Notes: a model not told the origin generated them from the sequence alone. 64,000 nucleotides of DNA from CAG-873 sp910578365 (GCA_951635545.1 OX620685.1:2480001-2544000); one strand, 5' to 3'. Numbered from the stretch's first letter, positions 17,020 to 26,030 are shown. Translations and numbers: made by a program.

Positions 17020-18179
17020 ATAGGCAGAAATGCTATGTGAGCCGGAATATCGCCGGTGCGTACGCTCCATTTCTTACGGCCATTGCGGTCGAAACAATAT
17101 AGCGTGCCCGACGAAACGTAGTTCTTGGCATCGGTTATGAGTATGTCGCCGGTTTCGGGATGGATTGCTATGCCGTATGGTATGGTGATTTCTTTGTCGG
17201 TGCCGTCGGTTATGAAGTTGGTGCTTACCCGTTTTTTGGTCAAGGTGTTTATAATGCCGTAGCTGATTTTGTTAGAAGCGGTTAAATCGTTCCACTCGGT
17301 TGCATAGTAGTAGAGCGAATCGCCGTGTATGGCCATGTTTGAGCAAGCCAGCGGCAGGGTATCCGTTACCTGCATCTGGTTGTATCCGGCTTTCTTTTCG
17401 AGTACGTACAGGCGCGAGGGGCGGGTTTTGTTGTCGCCGCGTCCGCTCACCCACAGTTTGTTCTGTCGGTCTTTCTTCACCCGGTGCAGATTTATGCCCA
17501 CCGGAATCTGGCTCACCTGCTTGAAATCGATGAGCTGGATTTCCGACACCGTATTGTCGTACACTGGCGGACGGTAGCCGCCGGAGTTTGCCACATACAT
17601 ATAGTCGCCTACAATCTCCATTTCCTCGGGCTGGTAGCCTACGGTTACTTTATCGGTCACGGCCAGCGACAGAGTGTCGATTTGATACACGGCGCCTTTG
17701 GGTGCGTTGGCATCAATCAGCACAGGTCCGACATAGCTGCTTACATATGCGTTGCCGCGATGGAAACGCACATAGCGGCAGTTAGGAATGTCGATCTGGC
17801 CCAGACGTATGCCGCTGCGGGCGTCGAGAACCTCTACTTTATGCGAGCAGTTTACCACTACATAAAGTTTTGAGCCATATACTCCTATATCGTTGCCTAC
17901 GTCGCCCAGTTCCTTTATTACATTAGGGTTGCGCTCGGCATAGAAATTGCGTGCGTAGAGTCCGGTGAAATAGTCCATATAATCGAGTGTGCATTTGTTG
18001 GAACCCATGTTTCCTTCGTTCACCAGATAGAAGCCCCGGATTTTGCTGTTCGGATCCGGAGCCTCGCCTACGATATCGTACTCTGTGGGCACCACGAGCT
18101 CGTCTTCGCGACAGCCCGTGATGCTCATCAAGAGCGGCAGAAAATAAAGAGAATATTTAATATAGAGTCTATTCATCAT
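17016..18179 (-). CDS. btuG: BtuG-like cobalamin-binding surface lipoprotein
   Basis: 387 residues from ATG 18179; a longer TTG start is less likely. The lipoprotein signal has lipobox SITGC. The body is a seven-blade YncE-like propeller with phrases typical of Bacteroides BtuG: VNEGNMGSNKCTLDYMDY, YAERNPNVIKELGDVGNDI, VVNCSHKVEVLD, IPNCRYVRF. BtuG binds B12 on the cell surface with very high affinity and caps the BtuB transporter. The cobalamin riboswitch in front supports the assignment. The first gene of four; no btuB lies in this operon, so its transporter partner must be elsewhere. Confidence 0.82.
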   Translation of the reverse strand: MMNRLYIKYSLYFLPLLMSITGCREDELVVPTEYDIVGEAPDPNSKIRGFYLVNEGNMGSNKCTLDYMDYFTGLYARNFYAERNPNVIKELGDVGNDIGVYGSKLYVVVNCSHKVEVLDARSGIRLGQIDIPNCRYVRFHRGNAYVSSYVGPVLIDANAPKGAVYQIDTLSLAVTDKVTVGYQPEEMEIVGDYMYVANSGGYRPPVYDNTVSEIQLIDFKQVSQIPVGINLHRVKKDRQNKLWVSGRGDNKTRPSRLYVLEKKAGYNQMQVTDTLPLACSNMAIHGDSLYYYATEWNDLTASNKISYGIINTLTKKRVSTNFITDGTDKEITIPYGIAIHPETGDILITDAKNYVSSGTLYCFDRNGRKKWSVRTGDIPAHIAFLPI

Positions 18180-18195
18180 TGTATTCAACAAAATA

Positions 18196-18225
18196 AGCCC
18201 GCAAAACCAAATGGTTCTACGGGCT
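18196..18225 (-). promoter_or_regulatory. Hairpin next to the btuG start, possible expression platform
   Basis: On the minus strand AGCCCGTAGAACCA pairs with TGGTTTTGCGGGCT across TT, followed by TTATTTTGTTG. It ends 16 bases before the ATG at 18179. It could terminate transcription or mask translation in response to the B12 aptamer upstream. A second hairpin (AGCGCC/GGCGCT, 18248-18264) lies between. Confidence 0.5.
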
Positions 18226-18327
18226 ATAATATCGTTAATATCGTGGCAGCGCCTGTAAGGCGCTCCGTCAATGGAACTGCATCAGTGGTGCATTCCCGGC
18301 CTATAGTCCCGTAGGCGGTAAAAATAA

Positions 18328-18480
18328 TCTGACCGGGAGGTCTTCTGACTTGTTCCGGGCCTGTGCGCGCCTTCTCGAGAGCGAAGCCTCAATGGCAATG
18401 CGCGGCCTGTTACGCCGGGGCGTGGAACTTACAGCAGCGGGTACTGTTCCGGACTTTCACCGGATTCCCTTTTCCAGTCG
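18328..18480 (-). ncRNA. Cobalamin riboswitch aptamer
   Basis: Minus-strand sequence carries the conserved core GGAATCCGGTGAAAGTCC, then CCCGCTGCTGTAAGTTCC, a variable stem region, and the closing AGTCAGAAGACCTCCCGG. These correspond to the B12-class aptamer blocks. It lies directly after a -7 box and in front of the btuG operon. High cobalamin is expected to repress the four downstream genes. Confidence 0.92.
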
Positions 18481-18484
18481 GCTG

Positions 18485-18492
18485 CAAAGTTA
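18485..18492 (-). promoter_or_regulatory. -7 box of the B12 operon
   Basis: TAACTTTG on the minus strand (18492-18485), with a start predicted near 18479. The riboswitch aptamer therefore begins at the very 5' end of the transcript. Confidence 0.7.
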
Positions 18493-18657
18493 GTGCATTT
18501 TATTTAATCCTGCAAAAAAATTGCATGCAAAATTTGTAGGCATGATAAAAGTAGACATTTGCAAATGGTATTGCCGCACTTGTATATCGCGGTATATAAA
18601 TTAAGCAAACTTATGTTGTCAAACATATATTTTTCCTGAAACAAATCGGCTTTGCCG

Positions 18658-18665
18658 TATGTTTG
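18658..18665 (+). promoter_or_regulatory. -7 box of the acid phosphatase gene
   Basis: TATGTTTG (TAnnTTTG), 53 bases before the ATG at 18719. The rest of 18493-18718 is A+T-rich and holds no gene. Confidence 0.55.
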
Positions 18666-18718
18666 AATAATATCCGGGGCAACCCGACAGTATTTTTTTA
18701 CGTTTCAACAATCAACAC

Positions 18719-19540
18719 ATGAAAAGCTTAAATTCATCTCTGCTTCGTGGTGCTGCATGCGCCTTGTTTGTGGCCGTAACAGCTTCGTTCTCATTCGCAC
18801 AGAACGAAACCAAAATAAAAGACCACCGTACCAATCCCGACCTGTTCTTCCTGCAGGAAGGCGACGCTCCCAACAGTTTTCTGTTGCTGCCGGCTCCGCC
18901 CGACGCGTCCTCAATCCGTTTTCTCGACGACCAGTCCCAGTACAACTGGGGCAAGACCATGCGCAACACCCCGCGCGGCGACCAGGCTTCGGCCGACGCC
19001 AATGTAGAAGGTAATGGAGTGCCCGAGGCCTTTTCCGAGGCTTTCGGCGTGGAAATCAATGAAGATACTCCCGAGATTCTGAAACTTATAGTGGGCATGC
19101 GCGAGGACGCCGGCGACCTGGCCACACGCGAAGCCAAGAACTACTACAACCGCCAGCGGCCTTTTTCGTTCTACGAGGAGATGACATGCAATCCCGCACA
19201 GCAAGAGGCCCTAAGCACAAACGGCAGCTACCCCTCAGGACACACTTCGATAGGCTGGGCTACAGCGCTTGTGCTGTCGGAACTCAATCCTGAACGCCAG
19301 AACGAAATCCTCAAGCGTGGCTATGAAATGGGCCAGAGCCGTGTGATATGCGGTTACCATTATCAGAGCGACGTCGATGCCGGACGCATCACAGGCTCGG
19401 TAATCGTGGCCCGACTCCATGCCGACCCCGCCTTCCAGGCTCAGCTGCAAAAAGCTAAAGACGAATTCAAACGGCTCAAAAAAGCCGGAAAGGTAGCCAA
19501 AGGTACTCCGCTCCCTACCAAGACTACCAGCGATTTATGA
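18719..19540 (+). CDS. Secreted class A (PAP2-type) acid phosphatase
   Basis: 273 residues. The signal peptide ends near SFSFAQ. The PAP2/vanadium-haloperoxidase phosphatase signature is complete: KNYYNRQRPF (K-x6-RP), GSYPSGHTS (PSGH) and SRVICGYHYQSDVDAG (SR-x5-H-x3-D). The last block holds the nucleophile His and its Asp partner. It resembles periplasmic non-specific acid phosphatases such as PhoN/PhoC and should free phosphate from organic esters. A porin of the phosphate-selective OprO/OprP family follows 92 bases later in the same direction, which suggests joint phosphate scavenging. Confidence 0.9.
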   Translation: MKSLNSSLLRGAACALFVAVTASFSFAQNETKIKDHRTNPDLFFLQEGDAPNSFLLLPAPPDASSIRFLDDQSQYNWGKTMRNTPRGDQASADANVEGNGVPEAFSEAFGVEINEDTPEILKLIVGMREDAGDLATREAKNYYNRQRPFSFYEEMTCNPAQQEALSTNGSYPSGHTSIGWATALVLSELNPERQNEILKRGYEMGQSRVICGYHYQSDVDAGRITGSVIVARLHADPAFQAQLQKAKDEFKRLKKAGKVAKGTPLPTKTTSDL

Positions 19541-19557
19541 TTCTTCAGCAATGTAAG

Positions 19558-19592
19558 GGGGTGTTGCAAAACCCCTGATTCTGCAGCACCCC
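19558..19592 (+). terminator. Intergenic hairpin between phosphatase and porin
   Basis: GGGGTGTTGCA (19558-19568) pairs with TGCAGCACCCC (19582-19592), with one G-U pair. It is followed only by a weak T-rich stretch (TGCATTTTGCC), so it may stabilise or partly terminate the phosphatase message. Confidence 0.45.
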
Positions 19593-19632
19593 TGCATTTT
19601 GCCATCAGTTCAATTCGTTTAAATTTAATTCG

Positions 19633-20802
19633 ATGAAATCCAATATTATAGCTTTACTGCTGGCAGCATGTACACTGACAGCGGCAGCCCAAATTGCCGA
19701 CAAGCCAAAGTTTTCGATTTCTCCAACAGGCCGTATACTCGTCGACGGTGCAGGTTACATGGGCGGTAACAACGGAGCAGAGGCTGCAGGCGACACCAAA
19801 TTCGTTAGCGGTGTGGCTATTCCCGACCTCCGTATAGGCGTTAAGGCCTCGTACGGCAAATGGCAGGCTAAGGTCGATGTTGGTTTCGGCTACGGCAAAG
19901 TTGGCCTCAAGGACACATATATCGAATATGACTTCAACTCCGAAAATCTTATACGAGGCGGCTACTTTGTGCCTCAGTTCGGCCTTAACTCCGAAACGAG
20001 TTCGTCGATGAAGCCCAGCTACGAAGAGCCTACGTCAAACGAGTTCTTCTACGCCAATCCGCGTCTGCTGGCCCTGATGTACGAATACAGCGGCGACAAA
20101 TACTTTGCGGCCACAACCTTGTTTGCCGAGGCCGCTGCCATGACAAACAACGCCACAGCCATGGGCAAGCAGGCATGGGGCGCACAGACCCGACTGGTAT
20201 GGCGTCCGTCGCATACCGACGACGGTACCATTGCCCAGCTTGGCATATCGCTCAACTACTCCAGCCCTACCGCCGACGACCACAGCGGATTCGAATTCAC
20301 TTCCAACTTCCCCAGCCGTGTAAGCAAGGTAGGTCTGCTGAACGCGCAGGTCGACCACGCACGCGGACTGTTCAAGTTCACCCCCGAATTGCTGCTGGCC
20401 AAAGGCCGTTTTGCCCTCGAGGCTCAGTATTATTATATGAATGTGGCCCGCAAGGACGGATTCAGCAGCTATTGCGCGCAAGGAGCCTACGGCATGCTCC
20501 GCGGTCTGCTCGCAGGCAGCAACTATACATACACCATGGGCGACGCCGGAGTGGCTACTCCCACACCTCACAGTTTCGAAATGGTGCTGATGTATAACTA
20601 CACCAATGCCAGTGATGCGTCGGCCGGTATATATGGCGGTATAACCAACGATGCCTCGTGTACTTTCAACTATTATATAAATAAATATATGATAGCACGT
20701 CTGCGCTACAGCTACACCACCGTACGCGACCGCTACGTCGACAATATGCTCGACCGCCGGCATGTAAATATCATAGAGGCTCGTGTGCAGATTAAGTTCT
20801 GA
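19633..20802 (+). CDS. Phosphate-selective porin OprO/OprP family protein
   Basis: 389 residues. The signal peptide is MKSNIIALLLAACTLTAAAQ. The body alternates short turns and amphipathic strands (IPDLRIGVKASYGKWQAKVDV, GRFALEAQYYYMN, YMIARLRYSY) and ends in a beta strand with terminal Phe (IIEARVQIKF), as expected of an outer-membrane barrel. It should pass phosphate or other anions into the periplasm. Its position after a secreted acid phosphatase supports a phosphate role, but substrate selectivity cannot be read from sequence. Confidence 0.82.
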   Translation: MKSNIIALLLAACTLTAAAQIADKPKFSISPTGRILVDGAGYMGGNNGAEAAGDTKFVSGVAIPDLRIGVKASYGKWQAKVDVGFGYGKVGLKDTYIEYDFNSENLIRGGYFVPQFGLNSETSSSMKPSYEEPTSNEFFYANPRLLALMYEYSGDKYFAATTLFAEAAAMTNNATAMGKQAWGAQTRLVWRPSHTDDGTIAQLGISLNYSSPTADDHSGFEFTSNFPSRVSKVGLLNAQVDHARGLFKFTPELLLAKGRFALEAQYYYMNVARKDGFSSYCAQGAYGMLRGLLAGSNYTYTMGDAGVATPTPHSFEMVLMYNYTNASDASAGIYGGITNDASCTFNYYINKYMIARLRYSYTTVRDRYVDNMLDRRHVNIIEARVQIKF

Positions 20803-21164
20803 TATCTGTGGACAGGGTACAAAAAAATCCTCTTTCCATTTCAGCAATGAAGCGAGGACTAAAGCCATTAGGCATTTCGATTTGTGATTCTAAAGATAGT
20901 TGCCTTATAAACTTTTAGTGTAGAGATTATATCATACTTACTTGTCATTAAACACCTCTACAACTTTGAAGCACCTCGCGGTGGGCAAAATCATATGCCT
21001 TAGCTTAGTCCAAAAAGAGATTAATGCGTAAATAATTTTAGTTCTAAGTCCGGCTGGTGTTATTTAGTGCTGCAAATTTAACAGCATTTTTCGGGCTACG
21101 CAAGCGATCTGTGTTTTTTAACATAAATTCCGGGCAAGCGAATATATTTATGTAAGCAAAAACA
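20803..21164. other. Gene-free stretch, 362 bp
   Basis: No gene or clear promoter is seen. The stretch is A+T-rich and separates the porin from the convergent ettA terminator. No strong T-tailed hairpin follows the porin stop. Confidence 0.4.
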
Positions 21165-21196
21165 CCGGAGGCCGCGCCTAATAACGCGGCCTCCGG
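21165..21196 (-). terminator. Terminator of the ettA operon
   Basis: CCGGAGGCCGCG (21165-21176) and CGCGGCCTCCGG (21185-21196) form a 12-bp G+C-rich stem. Reading the minus strand, it is followed by TGTTTTTG. It lies 21 bases after the ettA stop. Confidence 0.85.
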
Positions 21197-21216
21197 ATAT
21201 ATTGTCGAGCAGGCTC

Positions 21217-22887
21217 TTACTCCATAAGCTTGCGGTAGCGGCGGCGGGGAAGTTCTTTTCCGCCGTTGCGCTGGCGTTTGTACTCTTCGTAGTCCGAGTA
21301 GCTGCCTTGGTAGAACACAACCTGGCCGTCGCCCTCGAACGACAGTATGTGGGTACAGATGCGGTCGAGGAACCAGCGGTCGTGGCTTACAACCACGGCG
21401 CAGCCTGCGAAGTCGTCAAGACCTTCCTCGAGGGCACGCAGTGTGTTCACGTCAATATCGTTGGTCGGTTCGTCGAGCAGCAGCACGTTGCCTTCTTCTT
21501 TCAAGGCCATTGCCAGGTGCAGACGGTTGCGTTCACCGCCCGACAACACTCCAATTTTCTTTTCCTGGTCAGCGCCGGTGAAGTTGAATTTCGACAGGTA
21601 TGCGCGTGCGTTGACATCGCGGCCGCCCATGCGGAACGATTCAACACCCTGGCTGATTACCTCGTAGACGGTTTTCTCGGGCAGCAGGTCGTGGTGGCGC
21701 TGGTCGACGTATGCCACCTTTACGGTTTCGCCTACGTCGAAACTGCCTGCGTCGGCCTGCTCCTGGCCCATGATAAGGCGGAAAAGAGTAGTCTTGCCGG
21801 CGCCGTTGGGCCCTATTACGCCCACGATGCCGTTAGGCGGCAGCTGGAAGTCGAGATTATTGAACAGCTGTTTCTTGCCGTAGGCCTTGGCCAGCCCTGT
21901 GGCTTCGATTACCTTGTTGCCCAGACGCGGGCCGTTGGGGATGAAAATTTCCAGACGTTCCTCTTTCTGTTTCTGGTCTTCGTTGAGCAGGCGGTCGTAG
22001 CTGCTCAGACGGGCTTTTCCTTTGGCCTGACGGGCCTTGGGCGCCATGCGTACCCATTCGAGCTCGCGCTCGAGGGTCTTGCGGCGTTTCGAGGCCTGCT
22101 TTTCTTCCATGGCCATGCGCTTGGTTTTCTGGTCGAGCCAGCTCGAATAGTTGCCCTTCCAGGGTATACCTTCGCCTCGGTCGAGTTCAAGAATCCAGCC
22201 CGCCACGTGGTCGAGGAAGTAGCGGTCGTGGGTAATGGCGATTACAGTTCCGGGATACTGCTGAAGGTGCTGTTCGAGCCAGTCGATGCTTTCGGCGTCG
22301 AGGTGGTTGGTAGGTTCGTCGAGCAGCAGCACGTCGGGTTGCTGGAGCAGCAGGCGGCAGAGAGCCACGCGGCGGCGTTCGCCGCCGGAGAGGGTGTCGA
22401 CCACCTGGTCGTCGGGCGGGCACTGCAGTGCGTCCATGGCTCGTTCGAGCTTTGAGTCGATGTTCCAGGCGTCGGCTGCGTCGAGTTTGTCCTGTAGTTC
22501 GGCCTGGCGTGCGAGCAGAGCGTCGAAGTCTGCGTCGGGGTCGCCGAACGCTTCGTTGATTTTGTCGAATTCGGCCAGCAGGTCCATGATGGGCTGTACG
22601 CCTTCGCGCACTACTTCGATTACGGTCTTGCCTTCGTCGAGTTTGGGTTCCTGCTCGAGGTATCCTACCGAGTAACCCGGCGAGAATACCACCTCGCCCT
22701 GATAGCTCTTGTCGATGCCGGCTATTATTTTCAGCAGCGACGACTTACCGCTGCCGTTCAGGCCTATGATGCCTATTTTAGCGCCGTAGAAGAAGCTGAG
22801 ATAAATGTCTTTAAGTACTTGTTTCTGCGGAGGGTAGGTTTTGCTCACGCCTACCATCGAGAAGATGATTTTTTTGTCGTCTGCCAT
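21217..22887 (-). CDS. ettA: Energy-dependent translational throttle protein (ABC-F ATPase)
   Basis: 556 residues, the normal length for EttA. Two ABC domains are seen, with Walker A GLNGSGKSS and GPNGAGKTT, signatures LSGGERRRVALCRLL and LSGGERNRLHLA, and Walker B VLLLDEPTNHLD and VLLLDEPTNDID. The ABC-F linker lies between them (about 250-320). There is no membrane part. EttA binds the ribosomal E site and adjusts translation to the ATP/ADP ratio. It is the last gene of a run of minus-strand housekeeping genes, 12 bases after def, and is closed by a strong terminator. Confidence 0.95.
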   Translation of the reverse strand: MADDKKIIFSMVGVSKTYPPQKQVLKDIYLSFFYGAKIGIIGLNGSGKSSLLKIIAGIDKSYQGEVVFSPGYSVGYLEQEPKLDEGKTVIEVVREGVQPIMDLLAEFDKINEAFGDPDADFDALLARQAELQDKLDAADAWNIDSKLERAMDALQCPPDDQVVDTLSGGERRRVALCRLLLQQPDVLLLDEPTNHLDAESIDWLEQHLQQYPGTVIAITHDRYFLDHVAGWILELDRGEGIPWKGNYSSWLDQKTKRMAMEEKQASKRRKTLERELEWVRMAPKARQAKGKARLSSYDRLLNEDQKQKEERLEIFIPNGPRLGNKVIEATGLAKAYGKKQLFNNLDFQLPPNGIVGVIGPNGAGKTTLFRLIMGQEQADAGSFDVGETVKVAYVDQRHHDLLPEKTVYEVISQGVESFRMGGRDVNARAYLSKFNFTGADQEKKIGVLSGGERNRLHLAMALKEEGNVLLLDEPTNDIDVNTLRALEEGLDDFAGCAVVVSHDRWFLDRICTHILSFEGDGQVVFYQGSYSDYEEYKRQRNGGKELPRRRYRKLME

Positions 22888-22899
22888 AATGGTGGTGGA

Positions 22900-23466
22900 T
22901 TATTTGCGGTGTTTGGGGGCGAAGCGTACAGGATAGTCTACGCTAACTTTGCCGTTGAGGATATTGTTGAGTTTGGCTTTTATAAGCTGCTTGCGGATGG
23001 GAGATATGTGGTCGATGAACATTTTACCTTCGAGGTGGTCGCACTCATGCTGCACTATGCGGGCCAGAAAGCCGAAGATTTCTTCTTCGTGAGGTTCGAA
23101 GTTCTCGTCGACCCACTTGAGCATGATGTGTTCCACACGGGGCACATTCTCGCTGATACCGGGCAGGCTCAGGCAGCCTTCGCCCATGGAGGTGCGGTCG
23201 CCGTCGAGAACTTCCACGCTTGGATTGATAAGAGTCATACGGCGTCCGGCACATTCGGGAAAGCTGTCTTTCACCGGGTCGGCGTCGATAACCACAATGC
23301 GGTCGTTGCGGCCTATCTGCGGGGCCGCCAGTCCAACACCTTCCGACTCGTACATGGCCGCGTACATGTCGGCTATGAGCTCTTTCAGGCCCGGATAGTC
23401 GGGGGTGATGTCGGTCGATACGGCGCGGAGCACCGGATGACCATATAGATATACGGGTAATTTCAT
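22900..23466 (-). CDS. def: Peptide deformylase
   Basis: 188 residues with the three deformylase motifs: GVGLAAPQIG, EGCLSLPG and QHECDHLEG, which supply the metal-binding Cys and two His and the catalytic Glu. It removes the formyl group from new protein N-termini in the cytoplasm. It sits 4 bases after ruvX and 12 before ettA, so it is probably co-transcribed with both. Confidence 0.96.
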   Translation of the reverse strand: MKLPVYLYGHPVLRAVSTDITPDYPGLKELIADMYAAMYESEGVGLAAPQIGRNDRIVVIDADPVKDSFPECAGRRMTLINPSVEVLDGDRTSMGEGCLSLPGISENVPRVEHIMLKWVDENFEPHEEEIFGFLARIVQHECDHLEGKMFIDHISPIRKQLIKAKLNNILNGKVSVDYPVRFAPKHRK

Positions 23467-23470
23467 GTTG

Positions 23471-23899
23471 CTATATTTTTGAGCCGTATTGCCGGCTTTG
23501 GAGATAATCGTTGAGTATAATGGTGGCCGATATTTCGTCGACTATGGCTTTGTCGCGCCGGGCCATTTTGCGCATGCCGCCTTCAATCATGGCGCGGTGG
23601 GCGAGCACAGAGGTGAAACGTTCGTCGAAGAACTCCACCGGCACAGGAGCTATGAGCTTGCGCAGCCTTCCGATCGACGGGTTGATGTAGCGCATGGAGT
23701 CGCTGTCGTTGCCGTGCATGTCGGTAGGATGGCCCACAAGAACCAGACTCACTTCCTCGCGGCGGATGTAGTCGCACACGAATTCGTGCAGGCGCGAAGT
23801 TTCCACGGTGGTGAGCCCGTTGGCCACTATGCACAGTGGGTCGGTCACTGCTATACCGCAGCGCCGGCGTCCGAAGTCTATGGAAAGTATACGTGCCAT
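23471..23899 (-). CDS. ruvX: Holliday junction resolvase-like protein RuvX/YqgF
   Basis: 142 residues from the ATG at 23899; a longer frame exists, but this ATG touches the M16 peptidase stop (TAATG) and opens with the canonical MARILSIDFGRRRCGIAV. The acidic residues of the RNase H-like fold are visible in SIDFG, FFDERFTS and VDEISATIIL. The family is implicated in 16S rRNA 5' processing and in DNA junction cleavage. It is flanked by an M16 peptidase gene and def with almost no gaps. Confidence 0.92.
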   Translation of the reverse strand: MARILSIDFGRRRCGIAVTDPLCIVANGLTTVETSRLHEFVCDYIRREEVSLVLVGHPTDMHGNDSDSMRYINPSIGRLRKLIAPVPVEFFDERFTSVLAHRAMIEGGMRKMARRDKAIVDEISATIILNDYLQSRQYGSKI

Positions 23900-25143
23900 T
23901 ATTTCTCGGGGCGGTAAAGCAGGGTTACGTTGGCTGTGTGGTTGAACATCCTGTCGGCTACGCGGCACACGTCGTCGAGGGTGGTGCGGCGCTGCAGGTC
24001 GACCCTGCTGTTTATGTCGCTGCCGTGCATCACCGACGTTGCCAGTTGCTGGGCGCGATCCAGATAGTTGGTCATGGAGCTTTCGAAGGTGAATTCAAAG
24101 CGGTTGAACGACCGTTGCAACTCGTACTCGCTTACTTCGCCCGGCAACGCCAGGCGGCGGGCCTCGTCGAGCAGCATCTGCTCAGCCTTTTCGATTGCCT
24201 GCGGCGATTCGTCGGCCATCTGCGCCATCAGCAGCATCAGGCCTTCGTGTTCCGAGCCTATGATCGAGGCTTCGGCTCCGGCGAATATCGGTTCCGGGCC
24301 GTGTATCAGCCGGCGCACGTAGCGCGACGACTGTCCGTTGGCCAGCAGGTCGGTGATGGTGTCGGCCACGTAGTAGTCCGGGGTACCGTGCGGGGCCATG
24401 GGTATTGCTTTAACAATCATGGTCGAGGGCACGTTGCCGCTCATCTCCACGCGTACGTCCGAGGTGGGAAATCCGGGGTCGGGCAACAGTCGCGGGGCAA
24501 TTTCGCGGGCCGGAATGGGCGCGAACCATTTTTCGGCCAGTTCAAGAGTCCGTTCCGCCGAAATGTTGCCGCACACAGCCAGCACGGCATTGTTGGGGGC
24601 GTAGTGCGAGTAGAACCAGCGCCGGACATCGTCTTCGGTCACCCGGGCTATGTGGTCGGGGTCAATGCCTATTACCGGCCAGCTGTAAGGATGGTCGGCA
24701 GCGTATGCGGCGCGTCGCAGCCCGTGCATCAGGTCGCCGTAAGGCTGATTGAGGCATTGTTGTTTGAACTCCTCTATAACCACACGGCGCTGCACCCGGA
24801 GTACGTGCGGGTCGAACGAAAGGGCCAGCATGCGGTCGCTCTCGGCCCAGAAGGCGGTTTCGACATTATGGGCGGGTACCTGGGTGTAGAAGTTGGTGAA
24901 GTCGTTCGAGGTCCAGGCATTGTCGTTGCCTCCGGCGGCCTCAATGGCCTTGGAATAGTCGGGCACGTTGGCCGAACCGCCAAACATCAGGTGTTCGAAC
25001 AGGTGCGCAATGCCGGTAAGCCCGCGCGATTCGTCGCGCGAACCTACGTTGTATAGCAGATTAATGGCCACCATGGCCCGCGTGGGTTCGCAGTTGTGAA
25101 CCACACGCAGGCCATTGTCAAGTGTAAATGTCTGATATATCAT
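23899..25143 (-). CDS. M16-family zinc metallopeptidase
   Basis: 414 residues with the inverted zinc motif HLFEH (HxxEH) near residue 47 and the distal Glu region typical of M16. It is a single-chain, two-domain peptidase of about half the length of pitrilysin. No signal peptide is obvious. The family degrades peptides or processes proteins; the substrate here is unknown. The start overlaps the cyclophilin stop by four bases, and its stop overlaps the ruvX start. Confidence 0.9.
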   Translation of the reverse strand: MIYQTFTLDNGLRVVHNCEPTRAMVAINLLYNVGSRDESRGLTGIAHLFEHLMFGGSANVPDYSKAIEAAGGNDNAWTSNDFTNFYTQVPAHNVETAFWAESDRMLALSFDPHVLRVQRRVVIEEFKQQCLNQPYGDLMHGLRRAAYAADHPYSWPVIGIDPDHIARVTEDDVRRWFYSHYAPNNAVLAVCGNISAERTLELAEKWFAPIPAREIAPRLLPDPGFPTSDVRVEMSGNVPSTMIVKAIPMAPHGTPDYYVADTITDLLANGQSSRYVRRLIHGPEPIFAGAEASIIGSEHEGLMLLMAQMADESPQAIEKAEQMLLDEARRLALPGEVSEYELQRSFNRFEFTFESSMTNYLDRAQQLATSVMHGSDINSRVDLQRRTTLDDVCRVADRMFNHTANVTLLYRPEK

Positions 25144-26030
25144 TTGATGACCTCGGCAGAGAGGATGCGGATGTCGCTGGTCGGACGGTCGTTGCGGTCG
25201 GTCTGGGCCTTTTCGATTTTCTCTACCACGTCCATGCCGGAGAGTACTTCGCCGAATACGGTGTACTGGCCGTCGAGGAATGGAGTGCCGCCAACTGTTT
25301 CATACACCTGAGCCACGTCGGCCGGGATGCTGTAGTTGCCTTTGGCTGCGATTTCCTCGGCCTGGGCTATGAATTTCTCCTTCAGAGCTGTCAGGCCGGC
25401 GTTATCCTGAGCCTGCTGCATCTGGCGAATCTGGTCCATGTTCTGGTTGGCAAGGCTGTCGAAGATGTTGTACATAGCCTGCTGCTTCATCTGCTCGCTC
25501 ATTTGGCTCAATTCGGCGGCAGAGTATTTCTTGCCGGTGACGATGTAGAACTGCGAGCCGCTTGATTCCTTTTTGGGGTTAACCTGGTCGCCGGTACGTG
25601 CAGCCGACAGGGCACCGCGTTTGTGGAAGTGGTGCGGATAGTAGAATTCGGCGGGGATGGTATAGCCGGGGTCGCCGCTGCCCAGCTGCTGTCCGGGCTT
25701 GGCTGTTTTCGAGTCGGGGTCGCCGGCCTGTACCATGAATTCGTTGATTACACGGTGGAAGAGAGTGCTGTCGTAGAAGTTTTCTTCGACGAGTTTGAGG
25801 AAGTTGTCGCGGTGGCGGGGAGTATCGCCATAGAGCAGTACTGTGATGTCGCCTTCCGAGGTGTGAATAAGCACCTTGGCATCGTCTTTGGCCGGAAGTC
25901 TTTGTGAGTCTTGCATTTGAGTTTCGTTTTTGGTTGAGTCGGCGGAATCGGCGTTGTTTTCGCCACTTTTGTTTCCGCATGCGCCGAAGCATAGCATCAG
26001 AGCTGCCGCGCAGAGTAAATTCTTAATCAT
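25140..26030 (-). CDS. Cyclophilin-type peptidyl-prolyl isomerase lipoprotein
   Basis: 296 residues. The signal MIKNLLCAAALMLCFGAC has lipobox FGAC, followed by an acidic linker. The cyclophilin domain shows FHRVINEFMVQAGDP and, near the end, GGTPFLDGQYTVFGEVLSGMDVV. An insertion of about 80 residues rich in Gln/Met (AELSQMSEQMKQQAMYN…) splits the domain, as in several Bacteroidota homologues. It probably helps fold envelope proteins. Confidence 0.9.
   Translation of the reverse strand: MIKNLLCAAALMLCFGACGNKSGENNADSADSTKNETQMQDSQRLPAKDDAKVLIHTSEGDITVLLYGDTPRHRDNFLKLVEENFYDSTLFHRVINEFMVQAGDPDSKTAKPGQQLGSGDPGYTIPAEFYYPHHFHKRGALSAARTGDQVNPKKESSGSQFYIVTGKKYSAAELSQMSEQMKQQAMYNIFDSLANQNMDQIRQMQQAQDNAGLTALKEKFIAQAEEIAAKGNYSIPADVAQVYETVGGTPFLDGQYTVFGEVLSGMDVVEKIEKAQTDRNDRPTSDIRILSAEVIK

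Noticed and set aside
17020..17070. Longer start for the second B12-operon gene
   Set aside because: The frame within is Arg/His-rich and breaks the lipoprotein signal. The ATG at 17019 overlaps the preceding stop in the ATGA manner seen in the rest of the operon.
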